Positions 52,543 to 59,986 of a DNA stretch of 59,986 nt are shown here, piece by piece. The translations under genes were made by a program, and so were the position numbers. This stretch comes from Paludibacteraceae bacterium (GTDB taxonomy: Bacteria > Bacteroidota > Bacteroidia > Bacteroidales > Paludibacteraceae). A model generated the notes under the pieces. It was not told where the DNA came from. It saw only the letters and a program-made list of their open reading frames with translations, and made no database searches. Numbering within the stretch: the stretch's first letter is position 1; each line of letters starts with the position of its first letter. Location: NCBI GenBank assembly GCA_017457295.1, contig JAFTHS010000050.1, positions 1 to 59,986 of the forward strand. Direction: 5' to 3'.

Positions 52543-53691
52543 ATGAAGAAGATTATATATATAGCTTTCGCAGTGTTGTGCGCAGCATGTACACCTAATC
52601 CACTAGATGAGAGCAAACTCTTCCTCACTGAGGACCAAGCCAACGAACTCGTTGCTCAAGGTACGTTACTTACTTTGCAAGAGTTTAAAAACACCTATAT
52701 GACCGAGAAGGGTAATTACCTAAGTGACACCACATTGTATCGTACTCGTGCGACCAAAGATGGTGTAAACTACCTCTTCTCAATTGATACAATCCCTGCC
52801 TCAGCCACTCCTGTATATATCCGCGGGCGCGTAACAACAGATGACTATGCAGGTAACTTCTACAAAGCCATGTGCATTCAGCAAATTGTAGATGGCAAGC
52901 AACAAGCCTTGCGTTTGTCTGTAGATGCAGGTTCTGTAGGCGGATTATACCAAATCGGTCAAGAGATTCTCATTCGCGTAGATGGTTTGGCCATTGGCCG
53001 CTATGCCAACCAACCGCAATTGTGTCTGCCATCATACAACAACAATATCTACGCCAACAATGCTGAACAAAAGATTGGTTGGGCTCCAGGACGTATTCCA
53101 ATGGCTATCTTCAATGCTCGTACACAGTGCATTGGCAAGCCTGATACTAGCAAATTGGTGTATGATGAATACAAGATTTCTGACTTCACTTCTGTGCTCA
53201 ACCTGCAAGAAACACGCGAATGGGATGCTAAGTTGGTTCGCATCAAAAACGTACACTATACAGGCTATTATTTCGCTACCAGTGGAACAGCCAAATGCAC
53301 AACGGGCAACCCAGAAGATGATACAAATGCCAATGTTTTTGCTCCAACCACAGAAAATATCGGATATCCCCAAAGTCGCGTGATTGAAGATGCCAATGGC
53401 AATAAAACTGCTGTTTCATCCTCTGAATATGCTAAGTTTGCACATTTCTATATTCCTGGTGCAGATAAGAATGGCGTAACTAATTGTGCAAACTATGTAG
53501 GCGATGTGGTTGGTATTCTTGGTTTCTATAGCGACAATGCAAAGTACAACCCAGCTTCGGACGATTGGTCTATCTCTATTCGTTCGTTAGATGACTTGCA
53601 ATTGTACCAAGATCTCAATAGCAATAAAATGCTTGATGAGAACGAAAAAATAGACGCTAACCTCTGGCCACGTATCGAATACACCAAGTAA
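52543..53691 (+). CDS. DUF5689 lipoprotein
   Basis: The 382-residue protein has a lipoprotein signal ending in CAAC (about Cys16), a DUF5689-type N-terminal region (LTLQEFKNTYM; VYIRGRVTTDDYAGNFYKAMCIQ) and a C-terminal OB-like beta domain. DUF5689 proteins are common surface lipoproteins in Bacteroidota, often next to TonB-dependent receptors as here. Confidence 0.85.
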   Translation: MKKIIYIAFAVLCAACTPNPLDESKLFLTEDQANELVAQGTLLTLQEFKNTYMTEKGNYLSDTTLYRTRATKDGVNYLFSIDTIPASATPVYIRGRVTTDDYAGNFYKAMCIQQIVDGKQQALRLSVDAGSVGGLYQIGQEILIRVDGLAIGRYANQPQLCLPSYNNNIYANNAEQKIGWAPGRIPMAIFNARTQCIGKPDTSKLVYDEYKISDFTSVLNLQETREWDAKLVRIKNVHYTGYYFATSGTAKCTTGNPEDDTNANVFAPTTENIGYPQSRVIEDANGNKTAVSSSEYAKFAHFYIPGADKNGVTNCANYVGDVVGILGFYSDNAKYNPASDDWSISIRSLDDLQLYQDLNSNKMLDENEKIDANLWPRIEYTK

Positions 53692-53701
53692 TGCTGACTT
53701 T

Positions 53702-53723
53702 AGTTAGTGATTAGTTAGTGATT
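53702..53723 (+). repeat. Two units of the 11-bp repeat (AGTTAGTGATT)
   Basis: These two units match the AGTTAGTGATT variants at 19132 and 37922, again after GACTTT. The conserved tail is absent. In its place are three TATAC/TAGTATA steps up to the CvpA gene. Confidence 0.8.
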
Positions 53724-53750
53724 CGTATACCCTTAGTATACCTTTAGTAT

Positions 53751-54272
53751 ATGACTTGGCTTGATATTCTTATCCTTCTTCCCCTACTCATCGGTCTCGT
53801 AAGAGGTCTGATGAAGGGGTTGATTGTGGAAGTCACTTCCATTGTGGCTATCGTGTTGAGTTTTTTGGGAGCTAGGTTGTGGAGCGGTGCCTTTGCAGCG
53901 TGGCTCATGCAGCAATTTCAGTGGAGCGAAGCTGCATGCATAGTGGTAGCATACGCCTTGCTCTTTGCAGGCATTGCATTGCTACTCAATGTCCTTGCAC
54001 GCCTACTTTCCAAGCTTTTCCAGAAGATTCAGTTGGGTTGGCTCAATCGCCTGCTTGGTGGCATATTCGGTACAGCCAAATGGGGCATTGTAATTGTAGC
54101 TCTCGTGCTATGCGTACATAGTTTGGATAAGCAATTTCAATTCATTAGTCCCGAATTGAAAGAGCAATCGGTAGTATATACTAGTATCACTCCATACGCA
54201 GAGAAAGCATGGAACGAAATCAAAGCACAAGTAGAAACTAGTATTGCTGAAACAAACGAAGAAGAAAAGTAG
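53751..54272 (+). CDS. CvpA family membrane protein
   Basis: The 173-residue protein has four hydrophobic helices and the family start WLDILILLPLLIGLVRGLMKG. The second half has LNVLARLLSKLFQ and LGGIFGTAKW. CvpA-like proteins are linked to colicin V production in E. coli and to envelope stress. The role here is unknown. It ends the rightward run, before a shared terminator. Confidence 0.87.
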   Translation: MTWLDILILLPLLIGLVRGLMKGLIVEVTSIVAIVLSFLGARLWSGAFAAWLMQQFQWSEAACIVVAYALLFAGIALLLNVLARLLSKLFQKIQLGWLNRLLGGIFGTAKWGIVIVALVLCVHSLDKQFQFISPELKEQSVVYTSITPYAEKAWNEIKAQVETSIAETNEEEK

Positions 54273-54295
54273 TTATAGTATCTCCACTAAAGCAA

Positions 54296-54329
54296 CAAAA
54301 AAAGACAACCACTCGGTTGTCTTTTTCTT
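54296..54329. terminator. Bidirectional terminator between the CvpA gene and tRNA-His
   Basis: AAAGACAACC (54301-54310) and GGTTGTCTTT (54315-54324) form a perfect stem around ACTC. It has an A-run before it and TTCTTT after it, so it serves both strands. Confidence 0.85.
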
Positions 54330-54331
54330 TG

Positions 54332-54405
54332 GGTGGATAGTGGGGCTCGAACCCACGACACTCGGAACCACAATCCGATGCTCTGCCAACTGAGCTATAA
54401 CCACC
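54332..54405 (-). tRNA. tRNA-His (GTG)
   Basis: The minus strand folds as a cloverleaf: D arm GCTC/GAGC, anticodon arm TCGGA-TTGTGGT-TCCGA with anticodon GTG at 54369-54371, and T arm GTGGG-TTCGAGC-CCCAC. An extra 5' G (position −1) opposite C73 is the histidine identity mark. The acceptor stem has one T·T mismatch (5:68). CCA is not encoded. Confidence 0.95.
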
Positions 54406-54432
54406 ATGTTGCTCTCTTACCGAAAGCGACTG

Positions 54433-54464
54433 CAAAGGTACTGCTTTTTTTTGAATTGACCAAA
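54433..54464 (-). promoter_or_regulatory. −33/−7 promoter of tRNA-His
   Basis: On the minus strand TTTG (54461-54464) and TACCTTTG (54433-54440) are 20 bases apart, about 28 bases before the tRNA. Confidence 0.78.
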
Positions 54465-54499
54465 TATTTTAGTAAAAAAATTGATATTATACTACTATT

Positions 54500-55390
54500 T
54501 TAGTCAAAACATGCGCCACCAATGGTATATTTCCTTCCATTACGCATAATCAACAATCTGCCATACTGCAATATCTTTGTGGCAATAGAATCAGACATAT
54601 GTACATCTCCGAGTGCTGTGATGGGCTCTGTACTTACTGTCAGAGCATCCAGAGCAAAATAAGCAGGAGTATTCATACCAAACTGCCCCATATCTGTCGT
54701 CTTAAGGCGAAAAGCAAGGCCTACGGCCTTTCCTAAAGACGTTAGAGTCACTTCTTCCCATCCGCTATTCTTCTTTCCATCTACGGCCAAATAATACGTC
54801 AGAGAGGCCGTTTCTTTGAGATTGCTATCTAGTGCACTAATGATTAATGCCAGAGTATCATTCTCCGTAAAGATATTCGCATTAAACACACCGCCATTCG
54901 TAATGGCCTCCATCGTATTACTGTTTTGGCACACACAGACATGGTCAATATAGTACTCTTGGTCAAACAAAATAATATTTGACGAATAGCCCTGTGTCTC
55001 ACTTACCCAATCAGAATAGTAGCCAATCACATAGGGAGTACCTACTCCAGCCAACCCTCCATTGGCTACACAGCCAAATACGTTTGCTGTGTCTTTCGAT
55101 ACCTGCGAAAGGGTAAAACCTTCCCAACTCTGACCTCCATACGAATTTTGGCTTGGTAAATGCGACAAACGGAAGCATCCGCCATTAGTCAGTATCATCT
55201 GATTTCTTCCACTGTCGTTGTAGGTACTATCCCATACATCAGTTAGGTCATAGTAGCCTGTTCCATACGAAGTGCTATATGCTATTGGTTGCAACATACT
55301 ATCAGTAGCGGTGGTTAGGTCCATCGTAATCACTTCGGCAGAAGCAGCCAAAGATAAGCATAGGATAAATATAGAATAGAATCGCTTCAT
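54500..55390 (-). CDS. Secreted DUF4465 protein
   Basis: The 296-residue protein has a signal peptide (about 1-18) and a beta-rich body matching the DUF4465 pattern (GGCFRLSHLPS, SWEGFTLS, YYIDHVCVCQN, SGWEEVTLTSLGKAVGLAF, PAYFALDALTV). The last 25 residues, KILQYGRLLIMRNGRKY, share the pattern seen at the ends of the two large cassette proteins. DUF4465 proteins are found in Bacteroidota and Planctomycetes and have no known activity. It is the last gene of the leftward run. Confidence 0.83.
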   Translation of the reverse strand: MKRFYSIFILCLSLAASAEVITMDLTTATDSMLQPIAYSTSYGTGYYDLTDVWDSTYNDSGRNQMILTNGGCFRLSHLPSQNSYGGQSWEGFTLSQVSKDTANVFGCVANGGLAGVGTPYVIGYYSDWVSETQGYSSNIILFDQEYYIDHVCVCQNSNTMEAITNGGVFNANIFTENDTLALIISALDSNLKETASLTYYLAVDGKKNSGWEEVTLTSLGKAVGLAFRLKTTDMGQFGMNTPAYFALDALTVSTEPITALGDVHMSDSIATKILQYGRLLIMRNGRKYTIGGACFD

Positions 55391-55411
55391 ATCTAATTGG
55401 TAAAAGGTATC

Positions 55412-57073
55412 TTACAAGAATAGTAATATCATCAATTGTCCCGTCAATACGCGTAGGAACATGGTTAGTGGATAAACCGTAGAGTACGCTACTGCCGAAC
55501 GATCGTTGGCAGATGATACTGTAGTGGCATATGCCAATGCTGGTGGGTTAGTTGTACTTCCTGCCAACAATCCCATAAGCGTAAAATAATCCAATTTCAA
55601 CCACATACGTCCAATCACACCAACGATTAATAGTGGCAACAACGTGATTATAACGCCATAGCCAATCCATACATATCCGCCATCTAGCAAGGTAGGAATA
55701 AAAGTTTTGCCTGCTCCAAATCCTACCGCAGCTAAGAACATAGCAATACCTATCTCACGAATCATGAGGTTAGCACTGCTGGTTGTATATGTGATGATGT
55801 GCATTTTTGGGCCAAAGCAACCTAGCAGAATAGCCACAATCAACGAGCCACCTGCAATACCTAGTTTGAAAGGTTGTGACAAACCCGGCAACACAATAGG
55901 CAACATACCAAAGGCCACACCTATAGCTATGCCCAAGAAGATAGATGCCAAGTTAGGTATGTCCAATCGCTTAGCGGAATTACCAAATAATTTTTCCACC
56001 TTATCTACAGCTCGCTCTTCGCCTACTACTGTAATACGGTCGCCCAATTGCAGATAAAGATCGCGCGTAGCTAGCAATTCGATGCCTGCACGACGAATAC
56101 GTGTGATAGACACATGATAGGTAGCACGCACATTCAAATCGCCAATGCGCTTGCCATTCAGTTCGGATTTGGTTACCACTATATGGCGTGATACCAAGTG
56201 TGCTTGTGCCTTATAATCAGTCGGAAGCGAAGTTTCCATACCCAACAGCAGTACGCTTTTCTTATTCTCCATATCCACCACCACACGAATACGGTCACCC
56301 ACATGCAATATAGTATCTACATCTGGCAATTCATCTTCTCCATTTGGGCGAACCAATCTTGATACTATCAGATTCATGTGGCATAATTGGCTCAAATCAC
56401 GAACATGCGCTCCCTCCACTTGCGGATTCGTGAGCAATATATCAATATATTCTATTTCTCTTGGTGCTTCGCTCTCTGCCAGCACGCGTTCTTCTTCTTT
56501 ATCCAAACGTATACGGAACACCCAACGCATGATTAGCAACACCAAGATTATTCCCACTACACCCAGTGGGTATGCCATGGCGTATCCACTAGCTATATTG
56601 GGATTGGTTGCACCAGTAATATCAGAAAATGCCTGCTGCGCAGCACCTAAACCAGGAGTATTGGTCACCGCACCAAACAGCACACCTGTCATCGTGGCTA
56701 TATCTACACCCGAAATACGATGAATAGCGTAGGCAGTAGCACAACTAAGTAGCACAACCGACATCGCAAGCAGATTCAGTTTGATACCTCCTTTGCCAAA
56801 AGAAGAGAAGAAACTTGGCCCTACCTGCAAACCTATAGAATATACAAACAATATCAGTCCAAAATCCTTAGCAAAACTTTCTACCATTGGGTCGATATGC
56901 ATACCAAAATGAGCAAAAGCAATCGCACAAAAGAGTATCCATGTGATTCCCAAAGTAATGCCTTTAAATTTCAAACGATGACTCAAGAATATGCCGCAAG
57001 CTATAGCCAGCGTAAGCACAAATATTGAATGTGGTACTCCCGTACCAAAAAACAGACTATCTAACCAATTCAT
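55412..57073 (-). CDS. AspT/YidE-type putative transporter with TrkA-C domains
   Basis: The 553-residue protein has two membrane halves (about 10-190 and 375-553), each with the AspT-type duplication (GVLFGAVTNTPGLGAAQ; GLLAGSTTNPPALAYA). Between them are two RCK_C/TrkA-C domains (about 205-285 and 290-370). The family exchanges aspartate and alanine in Tetragenococcus. Most members, including YidE and YbjL, have unknown substrates. Confidence 0.9.
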   Translation of the reverse strand: MNWLDSLFFGTGVPHSIFVLTLAIACGIFLSHRLKFKGITLGITWILFCAIAFAHFGMHIDPMVESFAKDFGLILFVYSIGLQVGPSFFSSFGKGGIKLNLLAMSVVLLSCATAYAIHRISGVDIATMTGVLFGAVTNTPGLGAAQQAFSDITGATNPNIASGYAMAYPLGVVGIILVLLIMRWVFRIRLDKEEERVLAESEAPREIEYIDILLTNPQVEGAHVRDLSQLCHMNLIVSRLVRPNGEDELPDVDTILHVGDRIRVVVDMENKKSVLLLGMETSLPTDYKAQAHLVSRHIVVTKSELNGKRIGDLNVRATYHVSITRIRRAGIELLATRDLYLQLGDRITVVGEERAVDKVEKLFGNSAKRLDIPNLASIFLGIAIGVAFGMLPIVLPGLSQPFKLGIAGGSLIVAILLGCFGPKMHIITYTTSSANLMIREIGIAMFLAAVGFGAGKTFIPTLLDGGYVWIGYGVIITLLPLLIVGVIGRMWLKLDYFTLMGLLAGSTTNPPALAYATTVSSANDRSAVAYSTVYPLTMFLRVLTGQLMILLFL

Positions 57074-57089
57074 ACACTAATATCTTATA

Positions 57090-57800
57090 TTATTTACCCA
57101 AAATGAATTGTGGGTCTAAATAGGATTGCTCTATTCTATCTATAGTAGCTATTTCCTGTTCTGTAAGTTCGCGTTGGTACAAGCAGAGCGCATCACTAAG
57201 CCTATTAGCCACTAGCGTTGATGTACGCAGTTGTGGGTTGGTCACTAATCCAGCCAAGTTCGCTACTCGCTGTCTCACCGATTTCACCCCATGCTTAGCC
57301 ATTTTCTCCTTCGACGGCGTGATGGCCTGTTGCAGCATATCCAAATCCACATCTACCAACATCGTACCATGTACAATAGTGCCTGTGGATAGCGCATAAC
57401 ACGCATTGCCTGACACTTTCTTACCCTCTACCATGATATCGTTGTGCTCGCTTTTCACCGCAGGCAATCCCCAGTGTCGTAATACATCAGATATTTTATC
57501 CAAGAACTGCTGAAAGACCACTTCGCTATGCTTATTGGGCGAAATCATACTCATCATCAGATTACCCTCATCCGCATACACACATCCTCCTCCACTCTTT
57601 CGGCGATACATTGCTATACCATTTGCTCGACAAAAATCCACATTCACTTCTGCTTCCATCACCTGATGGCGACCGAAAATCACCGTTGGCGATGCTATCC
57701 AAGTAACGAACAGTTCCTCATCTACTTGCTTGGCTAAGTATTCTTCCATAGCCAAATACCATACAAGGCGTTTATCCGCAGGTGCTTGAATATAAGTCAT
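57090..57800 (-). CDS. lplA: Lipoate-protein ligase A family, single-domain form
   Basis: The protein of about 236 residues carries YRRKSGGGCVYADEGNL (about 65-81), with the lipoyl-AMP binding RRxSGGG, and the catalytic lysine region DIMVEGKKVSGNA. I start at the ATG at 57800. The longer frame to 57845 would overlap the upstream gene and adds no conserved sequence. The accessory C-terminal domain of E. coli LplA is absent, as is usual in short forms. It attaches lipoate to carrier proteins such as the GcvH partner of gcvP. Confidence 0.88.
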   Translation of the reverse strand: MTYIQAPADKRLVWYLAMEEYLAKQVDEELFVTWIASPTVIFGRHQVMEAEVNVDFCRANGIAMYRRKSGGGCVYADEGNLMMSMISPNKHSEVVFQQFLDKISDVLRHWGLPAVKSEHNDIMVEGKKVSGNACYALSTGTIVHGTMLVDVDLDMLQQAITPSKEKMAKHGVKSVRQRVANLAGLVTNPQLRTSTLVANRLSDALCLYQRELTEQEIATIDRIEQSYLDPQFILGK

Positions 57801-57804
57801 AGCA

Positions 57805-58230
57805 TTATTCCTTTTTCTTGGCACGGAAGAATGGTAGCAGTACAAAGTAGTTGAGTACGCCTGCCAACATAATGGCTACAATACCAGCCCACTCTTCGGA
57901 CATAGACAGCCACAGCAGCGCATTCAAGAATAGCATTTGAACGATATAGTTGATGATTCGCCCAAAGATAAACCCGCCTGCATTCTTCCAACTGGGGTGT
58001 GTATGGAAAGTGTAGTAGTTCGTGAGGAAATAATTGACAATCATCTCAATATAAAAACCTATCGAGAACGCCACCGATGCCATGGTATTGGAATCTGGTA
58101 GTGCACGGCGAAATATTTCCAAGAAGAGATAGTATAAACCATACTGCAGTAGCGTTCCAATTATACCTACGCATATGAAACGCACTACACTACGATATTT
58201 AGATGGCAATCGCCGTGATAAGGTCTTCAT
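57805..58230 (-). CDS. GtrA-like membrane protein
   Basis: The 141-residue protein has four membrane helices. It matches GtrA flippase-like proteins (RFICVGIIGTLLQYGLYY; NYFLTNYYTFH; basic C-terminal FRAKKKE). Family members help move lipid-linked sugars. It sits 12 bases after alaS and four bases before lplA. Confidence 0.85.
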   Translation of the reverse strand: MKTLSRRLPSKYRSVVRFICVGIIGTLLQYGLYYLFLEIFRRALPDSNTMASVAFSIGFYIEMIVNYFLTNYYTFHTHPSWKNAGGFIFGRIINYIVQMLFLNALLWLSMSEEWAGIVAIMLAGVLNYFVLLPFFRAKKKE

Positions 58231-58242
58231 TATTTCTAAACA

Positions 58243-59986
58243 CTAAACCAATGCCGCCAGCATTTCCTCCATAGCAGCACCTAATCCTGCTACATTGCGG
58301 CCACCTGCAGTAGCCATCCATGCTTGACCGCCGCCACCGCCTTGGATATGCTTAGCAGCCGACTTGATGATCTGACCTGCGTTCTTGCCTGCATCTACCA
58401 ATGGTTGCGACAGTACCACGGTAATCATTGGTTTGCCTTCCCACTCGGTAGCACCTACTACAGCGAACTTCACATCGGTAAACTTGCCTTTCAGCAACAT
58501 GGGCACATTGCGCAGCAAGTTAGCATCTACGGTGCCTTCTACGCGCACAAGTTTAATGCCATTGTAGTCCTCTGCCTTTGCAATCAGTTCATCACGGAAG
58601 CGTTCTACTTTCTCTGCCATAAAGGCCTCTATCTGCTTCTTCAAGCCCGCGTTTTCATCAATGGCTTTGCGGATAGCACCCACCAAGTCTGGAGCGTTAT
58701 TGAACAGCGCACGCAGACCACCAATCATATCCACTTGCTTGTAGTAGAGTTCATCGGCCTTGGCTGCTGTCACTGCCTCAATACGGCGAATACCCGCAGC
58801 CACACTGGTCTCCATCACAATGCGCACCGCACCAATCTTACCCGTACTTGCCACGTGGCAACCACCGCACAACTCTGCGGATGGGCCGTACTTGATGACA
58901 CGTACCTCATCGCCATATTTCTCGCCAAAGAGTGCCATAGCACCCATTTCTTTGGCTTTCTCTATTGGTGTGTTACGACATTCCTCAAGAGGCAAGTCTT
59001 GGCGAATCATCTCGTTGGCAAGCATCTCCACTTGGCGTAGTTCCTCTGCACTCACTTTCTGGAAGTGTGAGAAGTCAAAGCGCAAGCTGTCTGCCGATAC
59101 GAAACTACCCTTTTGCTCCACATGCTCGCCCAATACTTGGCGCAATGCGTAGTGTATGATATGCGTAGCAGTGTGGTTGCAAGCAATGGCTTGACGGCGA
59201 GCAACATCTACCTCAGCCATCATCTTGCTCTTGATATTCTCAGGTAATTCCGCACAGAGGTGTACTGCCAAATTGTTCTCACGTTTGGTATCCAACACGC
59301 GCACATTGCCCAATGTACCCGAATCGCCTACCTCACCACCCATCTCAGCGTAGAATGGTGTTTGGCTAAGCACTACTTGATAGAGTTCTTTGCCCTTTTG
59401 GTTCACTTTGCGGTAACGCAACACTTGTGTCTCGCATTGCAACATGTCGTATCCATCAAACTCTGTCTCGCCTTCGCTAATCACTACCCAGTCACCCAGT
59501 TCTTGTTTGTTGGCTTGGCGACCCATCTCTTTTTGGTGCTCCAATGCCTTGTTGTACTCTTCCTCATTGGTGGTAAAGCCATTCTCGCTCAAAATCAATT
59601 GAGTAAGGTCGAGAGGGAAACCATATGTATCTTTCAATGTGAACACATCCACACCCGAAATCACTTTACCTTTCGCCTCTTTCATCAGTTTGTCGAGCAA
59701 AGAGATACCCTTGTCCAATGTGCGGAGGAAACCGTCCTCCTCGCTCTTGATTACAGGGGTGATTTGTGCCTCTTGCTTCACCAATTCAGGATATGCTTCG
59801 CCCATGTCGGCAATGAGTTGTGGCACAAGTTTGTACATAAACGCCTCGCGTTGTCCGAGGAAGGTGTAGCCATAGCGCACTGCACGGCGGAGGATTCGGC
59901 GAATCACATAACCTGCCTTCTCGTTGCTTGGCAACTGACCATCAGCAATAGCGAAGGCGATAGTACGGATATGGTCGGCAATCACG
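58243..59986 (-). CDS. alaS: Alanyl-tRNA synthetase, C-terminal two thirds (cut by window edge)
   Basis: About 580 codons are visible and the frame runs off the right edge. The editing domain has [11 protein letters not shown] and the metal site [10 protein letters not shown]. The C-Ala domain ends [16 protein letters not shown]. Upstream, [13 protein letters not shown] marks the end of the catalytic core. The GTG at the edge is an internal valine, not a start. Confidence 0.96.
   Translation of the reverse strand, partial: VIADHIRTIAFAIADGQLPSNEKAGYVIRRILRRAVRYGYTFLGQREAFMYKLVPQLIADMGEAYPELVKQEAQITPVIKSEEDGFLRTLDKGISLLDKLMKEAKGKVISGVDVFTLKDTYGFPLDLTQLILSENGFTTNEEEYNKALEHQKEMGRQANKQELGDWVVISEGETEFDGYDMLQCETQVLRYRKVNQKGKELYQVVLSQTPFYAEMGGEVGDSGTLGNVRVLDTKRENNLAVHLCAELPENIKSKMMAEVDVARRQAIACNHTATHIIHYALRQVLGEHVEQKGSFVSADSLRFDFSHFQKVSAEELRQVEMLANEMIRQDLPLEECRNTPIEKAKEMGAMALFGEKYGDEVRVIKYGPSAELCGGCHVASTGKIGAVRIVMETSVAAGIRRIEAVTAAKADELYYKQVDMIGGLRALFNNAPDLVGAIRKAIDENAGLKKQIEAFMAEKVERFRDELIAKAEDYNGIKLVRVEGTVDANLLRNVPMLLKGKFTDVKFAVVGATEWEGKPMITVVLSQPLVDAGKNAGQIIKSAAKHIQGGGGGQAWMATAGGRNVAGLGAAMEEMLAALV

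Noticed and set aside
54332-54405. tRNA-His pseudogene because of the T·T mismatch in the acceptor stem
   Set aside because: All arms, the anticodon, G−1, promoter and terminator are intact. One mismatch is tolerated.

Overview
The window looks like a piece of a Bacteroidales (Bacteroidota) chromosome. Eleven promoters have the (T/C)TTG-N20-TAnnTTTG architecture (−33/−7) typical of the phylum. Several surface proteins end in type IX secretion-like C-termini. The gene content (GH3-like enzyme, YitT pair, DUF1573, DUF4465, DUF5689, OmpL-like barrels, short Rel) is also typical. A gut or rumen Bacteroidales, perhaps near Paludibacteraceae, is my inference only. No prophage or CRISPR array is visible. 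The only mobile-element trace is a probable transposase tail at the left edge.

Layout. 1-5.7 kb is a membrane and lipid island: a J-domain membrane protein, a YjdF-like protein, an MGDG-synthase-like glycosyltransferase, a cardiolipin-synthase-like PLD protein and a CDP-alcohol phosphatidyltransferase. The two rightward transcription units here share a duplicated 123-bp upstream element ending in a sigma54-like −24/−12 box, followed by AT-rich heptad repeats. 5.7-12.8 kb holds a GH3-like protein and a polysaccharide export block (BY-kinase, two OPX lipoproteins, WlbA-like dehydrogenase). 12.8-18.8 kb holds pheS, two YitT paralogues and gcvP. 19-21.7 kb holds a short YigZ-like protein, coaD and a CtpA-type protease.

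22-28.7 kb contains two copies of a surface-protein cassette. Each copy is a large secreted repeat protein followed by a small protein with a DPFGGG / GDxPxxF-LLL membrane tail. The first large gene carries a −1 frameshift. groESL follows at 28.8-30.8 kb, with tandem sigma54-like boxes and no CIRCE. Then come three tandem CE2-like SGNH esterases (30.9-34.4 kb), rluB, rpmF and yceD, and a C45-like Ntn hydrolase.

38.1-41.8 kb is an operon of three secreted proteins plus an outer-membrane barrel. The proteins begin and end inside the same repeat fold, at the same point of it, so each gene's C-terminal half-domain would be completed by the N-terminal half-domain of the next gene's product. 42.1-54.3 kb is a long rightward run: rel, DUF1573 protein, meaB, dnaB, asnS, a TonB-dependent-receptor-like protein, a DUF5689 lipoprotein and a CvpA-like protein. 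A tRNA-His (GTG) follows, then a leftward run: DUF4465 protein, AspT-type transporter, lplA, gtrA and alaS (cut by the right edge).

The most unusual items are the split-domain operon (38.1-41.8 kb), the duplicated cassette with a possible unrecognised sorting tail (22-28.7 kb), and the duplicated sigma54-like regulatory block (0.16-0.49 and 3.43-3.59 kb).
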